From positions 439,001-503,000 of the forward strand of contig JAFLBK010000001.1 in assembly GCA_017303335.1 (NCBI GenBank): 64,000 nucleotides of DNA, read 5' to 3'. The first letter of the stretch is position 1. Each line of letters opens with the position of its first letter. The notes under the pieces were generated by a model. The model ran no database searches and was not told the DNA's origin. It saw only the letters and a list, made by a program, of their open reading frames with translations. A program made the position numbers and the translations under genes. This document shows, one piece after another, positions 9,073 to 16,985 of this stretch. This stretch comes from Chitinophagales bacterium. Lineage in GTDB: Bacteria > Bacteroidota > Bacteroidia > Chitinophagales > Chitinophagaceae.

Positions 9073-9816
9073 ATGCGTTGCCGTGCCTACATACTTCTTC
9101 TCCTGCTGACCGCTGCCGGTTCATTTGCCAACGGACAATCCGCCGAACCCGGCCTGGTGAAAATCAGTTTCGTCAATACGGTAACCGGTAAACCCATACT
9201 ACTCGACAGCACCGTATTTACCAATCCCTTCTCCGAAACCTATACCATCACCCGTTTCAAATACTACATCAGCAACCTGGCCCTTACCTTCCCGGAAGGA
9301 GTTTTCAAGGAACTCGACAGCTACCACCTGGTCGACCAAAGCAATGCTCAATCGCTGAGTTTTGGATTCACGGCTTTGGCGGGCACGTATGATGGACTGG
9401 TGTTTTTACTGGGTGTCGACAGTTTGCGTAATGTCAGTGGTGCACAAAGTGGGGCGCTCGATCCGCTCAACGATATGTTCTGGACCTGGAATACGGGATA
9501 CATCATGGCCAAGATGGAAGGCCGTTCGCCCCAATCGAAGCTGGTGAACCGGAAGGTAGAATACCATATCGGCGGCTTTGCCGGAGTAAACAGCGTGTTG
9601 AAGAACATCAAACTCACCTTTCCGGTTCCGGTGAACGTGAGCGCTGGAAAAACAACCGAGATCATCATTGAAACAGACTTCGCTGCCTGGTGGCAGCAGC
9701 CCAACGAATTGAAAATATCCGAACACCCGGTTTGCAGTTCGCCGGGCGAACTGGCCAAAAAGATCGCCGACAATTACAGCAAGATGTTTCGCGTCAGACA
9801 AATCATCAATCCTTGA
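9073..9816 (+). CDS. MbnP-family periplasmic copper-binding protein
   Basis: The 247-residue protein has a signal peptide (1-22) and matches the MbnP family: ISFVN near the start, ITRFKYYISNL, FLLGVDSLRNVSGAQ, and the tryptophan-rich DMFWTWNTGY with Trp137 and Trp139. In Methylosinus trichosporium, MbnP is the partner of the diheme enzyme MbnH, which converts a Trp of MbnP to kynurenine; the modified protein binds copper. Here the stop overlaps the TTG start of an MbnH-like gene (TTGA), implying translational coupling. No methanobactin genes are present in the window, as in many non-methanotrophs with this pair. Confidence 0.85.
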   Translation: MRCRAYILLLLLTAAGSFANGQSAEPGLVKISFVNTVTGKPILLDSTVFTNPFSETYTITRFKYYISNLALTFPEGVFKELDSYHLVDQSNAQSLSFGFTALAGTYDGLVFLLGVDSLRNVSGAQSGALDPLNDMFWTWNTGYIMAKMEGRSPQSKLVNRKVEYHIGGFAGVNSVLKNIKLTFPVPVNVSAGKTTEIIIETDFAAWWQQPNELKISEHPVCSSPGELAKKIADNYSKMFRVRQIINP

Positions 9817-10874
9817 AACCGGGCGTCATCATATCAATACTGGCTATTGTGCTGGGCGGCCTGCTGCTGATCGGCGCCGGGCGAAAAGAAGAAACAGCCG
9901 GTCCGCCCGATTATATTGAATGGAGGATACCGGCCGGATGGCCCAAACCGGCGAATGATATTTTTGCCAGGAACAAACTCAGCGAACAGGGATTTCAGCT
10001 GGGACGAAAATTATTCTATGATGGCCGGCTGAGTAAGGATGGCAATTTTCCCTGCGCATCGTGCCACCAGCAATTCGGCGCTTTTTCTTCCTACGATCAC
10101 GATCTCAGCCATGGTTACAACAATACCTTTACCACCCGCAATGCCCCGCCCCTGTTTAACCTGGCCTGGATGCCGCGTTTGCACTGGGATGGCGGTGTGA
10201 ACCACATCGAAGTACAACCGCTTTCGCCCATCACGGCGCCCAATGAAATGGGCGAGAACCTGGATAGTGTATTGCTGAAACTGAGAAGGGATACTTCCTA
10301 CCTGCGGATGTTCAGGGCCGCCTTCGGCACGCCGGAGATCAACAGCCAGCGCATGCTCAAAGCACTGGCGCAATTCACCGGGTCGATTGTATCGGCTAAT
10401 TCGAAATACGATAAAGTAATGCGGGGAGAAGCGACGTTTACTTACAGTGAGCAGAATGGATATACGTTCTTCAAGGCCAACTGCGCCTCCTGCCATCCCG
10501 AGCCCTTGTTTACCGATTACAGTTTCCGCAACATCGGATTGCCCGTGAATGAATTTCTGAATGATTATGGAAGAATGCGGATCACCGGCGACAAAAAAGA
10601 TTCGCTGAAATTCAAAGTACCGAGCCTGCGCAATGTGGCACTTACGTTTCCGTACATGCACGATGGCCGTTTTCAATCGCTCAACGCCGTACTCGACCAT
10701 TACAACAGCGGCATCATCACCACACAACCCACGCTGGATACCCTGCTGCACAAACGCATACCCATTGCCGGCCGGCAAAAAAACGACCTGATCTATTTCC
10801 TCCACACACTCTCTGATACCAGCATGACCAAAAATCCGCGGTTCTCGGGCGAGTTAAAGAATTTTATTCACTGA
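9813..10874 (+). CDS. MbnH/MauG-type diheme cytochrome c peroxidase-like protein
   Basis: A 353-residue periplasmic diheme protein with an N-terminal membrane/signal segment (about 6-22). Two heme c motifs are present, CASCH beginning at residue 81 and CASCH at about 225, each heading its own cytochrome domain. The MauG/CCP patterns LGRKLFYDGRLS and FKVPSLRNVALTFPYMHDGRF also occur. Placed directly after MbnP, it is best read as the enzyme that oxidises a Trp in MbnP using peroxide equivalents, rather than as a simple peroxidase. I chose TTG at 9813, which overlaps the MbnP stop and directly precedes the signal; the longer frame back to 9690 has no signal peptide. It converges with the next gene, leaving one base between stops. 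Confidence 0.87.
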   Translation: MKPGVIISILAIVLGGLLLIGAGRKEETAGPPDYIEWRIPAGWPKPANDIFARNKLSEQGFQLGRKLFYDGRLSKDGNFPCASCHQQFGAFSSYDHDLSHGYNNTFTTRNAPPLFNLAWMPRLHWDGGVNHIEVQPLSPITAPNEMGENLDSVLLKLRRDTSYLRMFRAAFGTPEINSQRMLKALAQFTGSIVSANSKYDKVMRGEATFTYSEQNGYTFFKANCASCHPEPLFTDYSFRNIGLPVNEFLNDYGRMRITGDKKDSLKFKVPSLRNVALTFPYMHDGRFQSLNAVLDHYNSGIITTQPTLDTLLHKRIPIAGRQKNDLIYFLHTLSDTSMTKNPRFSGELKNFIH

Positions 10875-10875
10875 C

Positions 10876-11511
10876 CTAGTTGCCATTGGTTCCTTTCAGG
10901 GTAGAAAGGATCTGGCGCTGCTTCTCCAGCTCCTTCTGCTGGTCGGCCTGTTGTTTATTATTGTCGTCGATCTCTTTTTCCAGTTTCTTCATTTTCTTCT
11001 GCAGGTCCTGCGCTTCTTCGGCCAGGTCTTCCATCTTCTTTTCCACTTTCCGGACCGCTTCTTCCTGTTCGGCGATCTGCACGTTGTGATCATACAGCGC
11101 TACCGTATGCCGCAGGTTATCCATATACGCTTTGGCGTTATGTACCAGTTCGGGATGCGATTTTTCTGTTACAAACTCTTCGAAGCCGGTTGATATCATC
11201 ATCGTAACATGCGAGCTGCTCTTTTCTTTCCTGCTTTTTTTATCCACGGCAAAGTAGAGGTCGTAAGCGCCGCTGCCCAGGGCCGCCAGCTTCACGCCCT
11301 TGTATACCACAAAACCCTTGCTCTCCTTTCCTTTATAACCCAGTTTCTCCAGCGTATCCTGTATGGCCTTTGTCACCATATCTTCTTCGAAAGGCAGTTC
11401 ATGTACGATCGCTTCCCGGTCCGCTTTCTGGTATTCCACCTTGCTTACTTTCGATTGCCCCATACCGGCAGTACCCGCCAGCAGGAAAAACAAAACCAAT
11501 ATCTGTTTCAT
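10876..11511 (-). CDS. Secreted protein with C-terminal coiled coil, function unknown
   Basis: The 211-residue protein has a signal peptide (1-19, ending AGMGQ). A globular part of about 115 residues contains several lysine-rich strands. A long heptad-like helix follows, roughly 135-205, dominated by E, K and Q, and should form a coiled coil. I do not recognise a family; related envelope proteins occur in Bacteroidota. The ATG at 11511 was selected because it starts the signal peptide. A perfect TATCTTTG box lies just upstream at 11526-11533, inside the longer alternative frame. Divergent from the flippase. Confidence 0.75.
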   Translation of the reverse strand: MKQILVLFFLLAGTAGMGQSKVSKVEYQKADREAIVHELPFEEDMVTKAIQDTLEKLGYKGKESKGFVVYKGVKLAALGSGAYDLYFAVDKKSRKEKSSSHVTMMISTGFEEFVTEKSHPELVHNAKAYMDNLRHTVALYDHNVQIAEQEEAVRKVEKKMEDLAEEAQDLQKKMKKLEKEIDDNNKQQADQQKELEKQRQILSTLKGTNGN

Positions 11512-11525
11512 AGTATTCTTTTTGG

Positions 11526-11533
11526 CAAAGATA
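11526..11533 (-). promoter_or_regulatory. TAnnTTTG -7 box upstream of the coiled-coil secreted protein
   Basis: TATCTTTG on the minus strand is an exact match to the -7 consensus and lies 15 bases before the ATG at 11511, so the leader would be about 8-10 bases. No clear -33 element. Confidence 0.4.
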
Positions 11534-11584
11534 CAGGCTGGCATAAAACAGCGATCCTGCTTCATGGCATTGGGAATTAAAAAC

Positions 11585-11592
11585 TAAATTTG
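11585..11592 (+). promoter_or_regulatory. TAnnTTTG -7 box upstream of the flippase
   Basis: TAAATTTG is an exact -7 match 21 bases before the TTG start at 11613. Together with the box at 11526-11533 it makes a compact divergent promoter region. The -33 position holds TTC at 11561 with 21-base spacing, a weak match. Confidence 0.42.
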
Positions 11593-11612
11593 AACCCAAA
11601 TCAGGAATATAC

Positions 11613-13127
11613 TTGAGCGGCATCAAAAAATTAGCAGGACAAACACTCTGGTACGGCGTACCCACCATTGCCAGCCGCTTCCTGGGTTACCTGATGAACA
11701 TGGCCCTTCCCTTCTTTATTTCGATGCCGGGCAAAACGGCCGACCTCGTGCAGGTATATACCATCATCCCTTTCCTGAACGTGGTATATGCGTACGGCCT
11801 CGAAACTGCTTATTTCCGTTTCTCCCAAACGCACGATAAACAAAAACTGTATAATACCCTGTCGCTCTCGCTGCTTTACAGCAGCATCCTGTTCAGTGTG
11901 GCACTCATTCTTTGTAAAGACCTGATTGTTTCCGGGGCCGACCTGCAGGCGCACCCGGATTATGTGTTGTGGATGATCGCGATCATCGCGGTCGACAACC
12001 TGAACACCCTGCCTTTTGCCAGGTTGCGGCAGGAGAACCGTCCCAAGCGATACGCTTTTGCCCGCGTGATGGGTATTGTGATCAACCTGGCCGTCGTTAT
12101 TTTTTTCCTGGGCGTTGTTCCGAAAATACTGGCCGGCAACCCGGATAGTTTCCTCCGGCATATATACAATAAAGACCTGGGGCTGGGTTATTACCTGCTG
12201 GGCAATCTCTGCGGAAGCCTGTTCACCCTGCTGATTCTTTTCAAGGAAATAAAACAGGTACGCTTTCAGTTCGACATGCCGCTCTGGAAAGAAGTGATGC
12301 GGTACAGCGCTCCGCTCATCATCGTAGGACTGGGCGGCATGATCAACGACGTACTGAGTCGGTTGATCTACCGGCATGTGGTAGACCTGCCCCGGGCGGA
12401 AGCCGATCACGAGCTGGGTATCTTCGCCAATATCTTCCGGCTGGCCCTGCTCATCACCATCATGATACAGGCCTTCCGCATGGCGGCCGAACCTTTCTTT
12501 TTCAACCGGAGCAAGGAGGAAAATGCGCCAAAGATCTACGCACGGGTGATGAAGTTCTTCGTGATCGCCTGCTGCTTCATGTTCCTGCTCATCGGGCTAT
12601 TCCTCGATGTGTTCCGCTGGATCTTCACCACCTTCGCCAATCCCCGTTGGGCCGAAGGATTGGATGTGGTTCCCCTGCTGGCACTCGGCAATATCTTCCT
12701 GGGTATTTATTATAACCTCAGCGTGTGGTACAAACTAACCAATAAGAATACGTATGGCGCCGTGATCACCGTCATCGGCGCTGCGATCACCATAGCGCTG
12801 AACATCGTGCTGATACCCCGGCTGCATTATACCGGCGCCGCACTGGCCACGTTCTGCTGCTACCTGTTTATGATGGTAAGCAGTTATGTATTGGGGCAGA
12901 AATATTATCCCGTTCCCTACGCGGTCAAAAAACTGATCGCCTATGTGGTACTGGTTGTACTCATCTACTTCATCCATCTTGGATTGCTGAAATTCATCTC
13001 CGGCTCGCTGGCGTTTTCGCTGGGCTCGGGACTCCTTCTCTTACTGCTCTTCACCTGGTTTGTTTCCCGGGTGGAAGCGAAAGAACTGGCCAAATTACCG
13101 GTGATCGGTAAATATTTCCAACGCTGA
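11613..13127 (+). CDS. Polysaccharide/lipid II-type flippase (MOP superfamily)
   Basis: A 504-residue integral membrane protein with about 14 hydrophobic segments and the Wzx/MATE-like start KLAGQTLWYGVPTIASRFLGY. It belongs to the polysaccharide biosynthesis (RfbX/Wzx) branch, which flips undecaprenyl-linked glycans across the inner membrane. Family relatives in Bacteroidota are usually annotated as oligosaccharide flippases. Translation appears to begin at TTG (11613), since no ATG precedes the conserved N-terminus. It is not inside a glycan gene cluster here, which favours a housekeeping glycan role. It converges directly with the amidase. Confidence 0.9.
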   Translation: MSGIKKLAGQTLWYGVPTIASRFLGYLMNMALPFFISMPGKTADLVQVYTIIPFLNVVYAYGLETAYFRFSQTHDKQKLYNTLSLSLLYSSILFSVALILCKDLIVSGADLQAHPDYVLWMIAIIAVDNLNTLPFARLRQENRPKRYAFARVMGIVINLAVVIFFLGVVPKILAGNPDSFLRHIYNKDLGLGYYLLGNLCGSLFTLLILFKEIKQVRFQFDMPLWKEVMRYSAPLIIVGLGGMINDVLSRLIYRHVVDLPRAEADHELGIFANIFRLALLITIMIQAFRMAAEPFFFNRSKEENAPKIYARVMKFFVIACCFMFLLIGLFLDVFRWIFTTFANPRWAEGLDVVPLLALGNIFLGIYYNLSVWYKLTNKNTYGAVITVIGAAITIALNIVLIPRLHYTGAALATFCCYLFMMVSSYVLGQKYYPVPYAVKKLIAYVVLVVLIYFIHLGLLKFISGSLAFSLGSGLLLLLLFTWFVSRVEAKELAKLPVIGKYFQR

Positions 13128-13940
13128 TCAATATCGCTTGTAGAGATCGTACAGGATCTTACGGTCGGCATCCGTGAGCTTCGGGATGCTGTCCTGCTGT
13201 ACAAAGTGAAGTTTGAAGGCCCGGATGGCGGCGACGGAATCACGGGTATCGTAGCCGATGATGCGCAGCGCCTGCACGGCATTGAAATGATCCGGGATCA
13301 TTTTAACCGTGGCCGTATCATACCAGTTGCCGAATCCTTTTTGCGCCAGTTGCTGCCAGGGAAAATACCGGTTGGGATCCACCTTACGGGTGGGCGCTAT
13401 ATCGGCATGGCCGATGAAATTGGCCGTGGGAATGCCATAGTTCTTCTTCAGTGATTTCAATACCTGCAGGAGGCTGTTGATCTGGGCTTCGGAAAAGGGC
13501 TCAAACCCATTATTATCGAGTTCGATGCCGATGGACGAAGAATTGATGTCGGTGAGGCTTCCCCACCTTCCGGCACCCGCGTGCCAGGCACGCAGGTAAT
13601 CGTTGAGCATGTGATGTACGGTTCCATCTTTACAGATCACATAATGTGCGCTCACCTGTGTACGCGGAAGCGTGAAGGTGCGCAGGGTGGAATCGCAGGC
13701 ATTCTGCGCCGTATGGTGAATGATAACAAAGTTGGGTTTGCGCATGCCGAAGTTGGTGGTGCCCACCCAAGGCGACGCCATCAGCACGCTGTCGATGCCG
13801 GCCGGTTGCGTTTTCAGTTCCCTGGCAAAAGCCTTTGCCTGTTTTTTGTAGCTGCGGTTGCTGCCGGCGTATTTGCTGTTGCTGCAACTGCCCGCTATAC
13901 CGGCCATCAGCAACAGGGTAACAATCTTCTTCATGCACAT
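13128..13940 (-). CDS. N-acetylmuramoyl-L-alanine amidase (amidase_2 family) lipoprotein
   Basis: A zinc amidase that cuts the bond between MurNAc and the stem peptide, probably in recycling or remodelling of peptidoglycan. The 270-residue form begins MCMKK; a second ATG at 13934 is equally good. A lipobox (IAGSC) anchors it to a membrane. Catalytic-domain marks are FVIIHHTAQ (first Zn His), the SAHYVICKDG strand, the WHAG loop, GIELDNNG, and GHADIAPTRKVDPN with the second Zn His and Asp. This is the AmiD-like arrangement. It converges with the flippase and is divergent from the ChaN-like gene. Confidence 0.92.
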   Translation of the reverse strand: MCMKKIVTLLLMAGIAGSCSNSKYAGSNRSYKKQAKAFARELKTQPAGIDSVLMASPWVGTTNFGMRKPNFVIIHHTAQNACDSTLRTFTLPRTQVSAHYVICKDGTVHHMLNDYLRAWHAGAGRWGSLTDINSSSIGIELDNNGFEPFSEAQINSLLQVLKSLKKNYGIPTANFIGHADIAPTRKVDPNRYFPWQQLAQKGFGNWYDTATVKMIPDHFNAVQALRIIGYDTRDSVAAIRAFKLHFVQQDSIPKLTDADRKILYDLYKRY

Positions 13941-14010
13941 ATCGATGTTGGATCGGAAAGATACAGAACTAATGCAGAATACTATTTACCTTTCCATCTC
14001 AATCCATTGT

Positions 14011-14865
14011 ATGAAAAGAATCCTGCTGTCTGTTATCGCGTTGCTGTTTTTTGTACGGGCGGATGCCCAGCAAAAACCAGCCTATGTATTATATAATGCC
14101 AAGGGTAAAAAAGTATCCTATAAAAAAATGATCCGATTGCTGGCTAAAAAAGACGTGGTGCTTTTCGGCGAGTTCCACAACAACCCCATCGCTCACTGGC
14201 TCGAGCTGACGGTGGCCAAAGACCTGAAGCAGAAAAGAGAACTCGTATTCGGCGCCGAAATGTTTGAAGCCGATAACCAGCAGGCGCTGACCGATTACCT
14301 CGAAGGAAGGATCAACGCCAAAAAACTGGATTCCTCGGCCCGGCTCTGGAATAATTACAAAACCGACTATGCGCCCCTCGTGAATTTTGCCAAAGAGATC
14401 AAGGCGCCCTTCATCGCCACCAATATACCCCGCCGGTACGCGGCCCTGGTTTCCAAAAAAGGATTTGAAGCCCTGGATACCATCCCGGCGCAGGCAAAAT
14501 CCTGGATGGCGCCCCTGCCGATGGATTACGATTCCACCCTGCCGGGCTATGTGAACATGCTGAAGATGATGGCCGGGCACGGAAGCGCCAATATGCCCAA
14601 GGCGCAGGCCAGCAAGGACGCCACCATGGCCTATTTCATCCTCCAGAACCTCAAAGCGGGAGCTCTTTTTCTTCACTACAACGGGGCTTACCACTCCGAT
14701 AACTACGACGGCATCAACTGGTACCTGAAAAAGAAGAAACCCGAACTGAACATCGGCACCATCAGTACCGTATCGCAGAAGAATATCAAGGAATTACTGG
14801 CCGAAAACAAGGGCAAGGCTGACTTTATCATCTGCGTGGATGAAGATATGACGACCACCTACTGA
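14011..14865 (+). CDS. ChaN/Tiki-family secreted protein
   Basis: A 284-residue exported protein (signal peptide 1-20). It shows the ChaN-like heme-regulated/Tiki superfamily marks: VVLFGEFHNNP (the GExH motif, near 48-55), GAEMFEADNQ, and a late HYNGAYHSDNYDG. The superfamily includes the Campylobacter heme-binding ChaN and TIKI-like metalloproteases, so heme binding or proteolysis are both possible. A longer frame to 13858 exists, but only the ATG at 14011 gives a signal peptide. Single gene, divergent from the amidase. Confidence 0.82.
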   Translation: MKRILLSVIALLFFVRADAQQKPAYVLYNAKGKKVSYKKMIRLLAKKDVVLFGEFHNNPIAHWLELTVAKDLKQKRELVFGAEMFEADNQQALTDYLEGRINAKKLDSSARLWNNYKTDYAPLVNFAKEIKAPFIATNIPRRYAALVSKKGFEALDTIPAQAKSWMAPLPMDYDSTLPGYVNMLKMMAGHGSANMPKAQASKDATMAYFILQNLKAGALFLHYNGAYHSDNYDGINWYLKKKKPELNIGTISTVSQKNIKELLAENKGKADFIICVDEDMTTTY

Positions 14866-14936
14866 GCGGCCGTTCCAAAAAAATCATTCTTTCTCTAAAA
14901 TATACCCGGTCCTCACCCGTCTCCACCTTTATAAAC

Positions 14937-14941
14937 AGGAG
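14937..14941 (+). promoter_or_regulatory. Strong Shine-Dalgarno of the sigma factor gene
   Basis: AGGAG sits 5 bases before the ATG at 14947. Strong SD sequences are uncommon in Bacteroidota, so this one helps fix the start and suggests efficient initiation. Confidence 0.6.
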
Positions 14942-14946
14942 ATGCG

Positions 14947-15516
14947 ATGACGATAGCAATGGAAATGGCGGCAGAGCGTAATAAGAATATCACCCAAACG
15001 ATCCGGGCGATCAGCAGCCGGCTGCTGAATTTTATTCGCCAGCGGGTAGCCAATGCCGAGGACGCGGAAGACATACTGCAGGATGTTTTTTACCAGTTTG
15101 CCGGTAATCCCGAACCCATCGAACAAACCACGAGCTGGCTGTATAAGGTTGCCCGGAACAAGATCATTGATAATTACCGGAAGCATAAACTACCCCTGGC
15201 CGATGATGTATTGAATACCGTAGAAACCGATGAAGACAGCATCGACTGGCGGGAACTGTTACCGGCCGAAGGCGGCTCCCCGGAAACAGAATACCTGCGC
15301 AACCTGTTCTGGGAAGAGCTTCAGCAGGCCCTGGATGAACTGCCTCCCGCGCAACGCGACGTGTTCATTCAAAACGAGATCGAAGGAATTCCCTTTAAAG
15401 ACATTGCCGAAAGAACCGGGGAGAGTGTGGCCACACTCATCAGCCGGAAACGCTACGCCGTGCTGCACCTGCGTGACCGGCTCGCCACCCTGCGAAACGA
15501 ACTGTTGAACTATTAA
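14947..15516 (+). CDS. ECF-type RNA polymerase sigma factor
   Basis: A 189-residue sigma-70 family protein with region 2 at about 25-90 (AEDILQDVFYQF, then TSWLYKVARNKIIDNYRK) and region 4 at about 125-180 (LPPAQRDVFI, then FKDIAERTGESVATLISRKRYA forming the helix-turn-helix). Such factors redirect polymerase to envelope or stress regulons. No FecR-type anti-sigma gene follows; instead two small genes follow on the same strand, the first an inner-membrane protein that could play that part. No target promoter can be inferred. Confidence 0.93.
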   Translation: MTIAMEMAAERNKNITQTIRAISSRLLNFIRQRVANAEDAEDILQDVFYQFAGNPEPIEQTTSWLYKVARNKIIDNYRKHKLPLADDVLNTVETDEDSIDWRELLPAEGGSPETEYLRNLFWEELQQALDELPPAQRDVFIQNEIEGIPFKDIAERTGESVATLISRKRYAVLHLRDRLATLRNELLNY

Positions 15517-15574
15517 CACGAATTACACGAATGAAAAAGCGGACAGCGACGCATTCGTGACTAAAACAAATACA

Positions 15575-15946
15575 ATGAAAAAATTCTGGATCAAAAAAGC
15601 GCTCATGATACTGGTATTCGGCACCGCGGCTGTATTGCTGTTCGGCTGGATCGTTATGGCCCTGTGGAATAATATCCTGGCGGTTGTGGTAACCGGTGTG
15701 AAACCCCTCAGCTTTTTACAGGCCCTGGGCATACTCGTACTGAGCAAGATACTCTTCGGCGGCTTCGGCGGCGGAAGGGGTAAATGGCGGGGCAGCGCTG
15801 CCTGGAAGGAAAAAATGAAAAAACGCTGGGACGCAATGACGCCCGAAGAAAGAGAAAAATTCAAAGCGGAATGGAAGAACCGCTGCGGCGGACGGTGGAG
15901 TATGGACCCCACACCCGAAGCCACACCCGGTGCGACAGCGGATTAG
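15575..15946 (+). CDS. Small membrane protein downstream of the ECF sigma factor
   Basis: A 123-residue protein with two hydrophobic segments (about 7-32 and 40-60), a glycine-rich turn (GGFGGGRGKWRG), and a charged tail with WDAMTPEEREKFKAEW. That tail resembles the LTxxQ-type helices found in periplasmic stress sensors and in many Bacteroidota small proteins next to ECF sigma genes. I infer, without proof, a role in sensing or holding the sigma factor. A GTG six codons upstream is possible; the ATG at 15575 gives the cleaner membrane segment. Confidence 0.7.
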   Translation: MKKFWIKKALMILVFGTAAVLLFGWIVMALWNNILAVVVTGVKPLSFLQALGILVLSKILFGGFGGGRGKWRGSAAWKEKMKKRWDAMTPEEREKFKAEWKNRCGGRWSMDPTPEATPGATAD

Positions 15947-15975
15947 CTGCTGCCGTACCGCATAAACCAACTGCC

Positions 15976-16188
15976 ATGGAAATACTTGTTTTCAGAACCA
16001 ACCTTACCAGCACCGATCACATCGGCAAACTGACCCCTTCGCTCAATCACCATCCGGGTATACTCGAATGGAATGTAGACCTGAACGACCGGGATAATAT
16101 CCTGCGCATCGTTTCTTCAACCATCTCTCCCTCGGAAGTGGAACAGTTGGTTTTCCAGGCCGGCTATTTCTGCCGGGAACTGGAATAA
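15976..16188 (+). CDS. 70-residue ferredoxin-fold (HMA-like) protein lacking CxxC
   Basis: The pattern of strands and helices, from MEILVFRTN through the helix around HIGKLTPSLN, WNVDL and ILRIVS to a second helix, fits the beta-alpha-beta-beta-alpha-beta fold of heavy-metal-associated domains. The metal-binding CxxC of that family is absent, so it may be a degenerate or purely structural relative. It lies 29 bases after the small membrane protein and ends in a bidirectional terminator. It is probably the third gene of the sigma operon. Confidence 0.72.
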   Translation: MEILVFRTNLTSTDHIGKLTPSLNHHPGILEWNVDLNDRDNILRIVSSTISPSEVEQLVFQAGYFCRELE

Positions 16189-16218
16189 AAAACCCGGCCA
16201 TCGACTGACCGGGTTTTT
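16188..16218. terminator. Bidirectional rho-independent terminator
   Basis: AAAAACCCGG at 16188-16197 pairs perfectly with CCGGGTTTTT at 16209-16218 around an 11-base loop, between two converging genes. It works on either strand. Confidence 0.85.
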
Positions 16219-16236
16219 GTATGAGGGAAATACGAC

Positions 16237-16791
16237 TTATTTCTTTGCCGGTATGCGTTGAATCTTTTCATCCAGTTCCACGATCTTTCCGTTCATGATG
16301 CGGCAGTCGTCGACCACAGCGATGGAATCCGTTTTACCCATCTTGTCGGTTGTGATCTGCTTGTACCACATGGTAACGTACTCGGTTTTGCCATCTTTGG
16401 ATATGACCGACTCCCAATCACCCATGTATATTTTTACACTGTTGTACTTAGCCCGTTCCTCCGTAAAGAATTTTGTGAGGCTGTCTTTACTGAATTTCTG
16501 GTAAAAATTATCGAAGCGGATATTGATGCTGTCGCCGAAGGAAGCCATGCTGGCGGCGATATCGCCATTTTCAAACGCCTTCAATGCGTTCATGGCGGTA
16601 ACCGCGTGCTTTTGATCGCCGGGCTGCCAATCTTTGTACGGATTATCCAGCTGGTATGGATAAACCAGTTCGCCGGCCGTGGATTTTACGGTTGTTTTCG
16701 AGGTGTCGGACCCGGCAGCGGAGCCGTCCTGCGAATTATTACAGCCAAGGATAAAAACAGTCATGCAGGCAGAAAAAATCAGTTGTTTCAT
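16237..16791 (-). CDS. Lipoprotein with NTF2/SnoaL-like domain
   Basis: A 184-residue lipoprotein; the lipobox ILGC puts the modified Cys near residue 16. After a serine/threonine-rich linker comes a domain starting HAVTAMNALKAFENGD and ending MNGKIVELDEKIQRIPAKK, a cone-shaped NTF2-like arrangement seen in many Bacteroidota proteins. These domains bind small molecules or act as structural modules; no catalytic residues can be assigned. ATG at 16791 starts the signal peptide. Divergent from the DUF2911 gene. Confidence 0.78.
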   Translation of the reverse strand: MKQLIFSACMTVFILGCNNSQDGSAAGSDTSKTTVKSTAGELVYPYQLDNPYKDWQPGDQKHAVTAMNALKAFENGDIAASMASFGDSINIRFDNFYQKFSKDSLTKFFTEERAKYNSVKIYMGDWESVISKDGKTEYVTMWYKQITTDKMGKTDSIAVVDDCRIMNGKIVELDEKIQRIPAKK

Positions 16792-16985
16792 GTTTAAAAT
16801 TTTAGCGTTAAAAAAAGATGGCAGGGGCAGCAAGCGGGCCGGAAAGGAAGGCAGAAGGTAGAAAGATTTATTTTATCCTGCAAGCCCATTCTTGACAAAT
16901 CACCCTTTCCGGCCCCGGATGCATTTATATGAGCGGTTGCATCCTTGCAATACTCTTTTCTACTTTCAATGAAAATTAACAGCTC

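Noticed and set aside
9813..10874. Ordinary cytochrome c peroxidase
   Set aside because: The adjacent MbnP gene and the stop-start overlap indicate an MbnH-type modifying enzyme. Simple peroxidase activity cannot be excluded, but it is the less likely reading.
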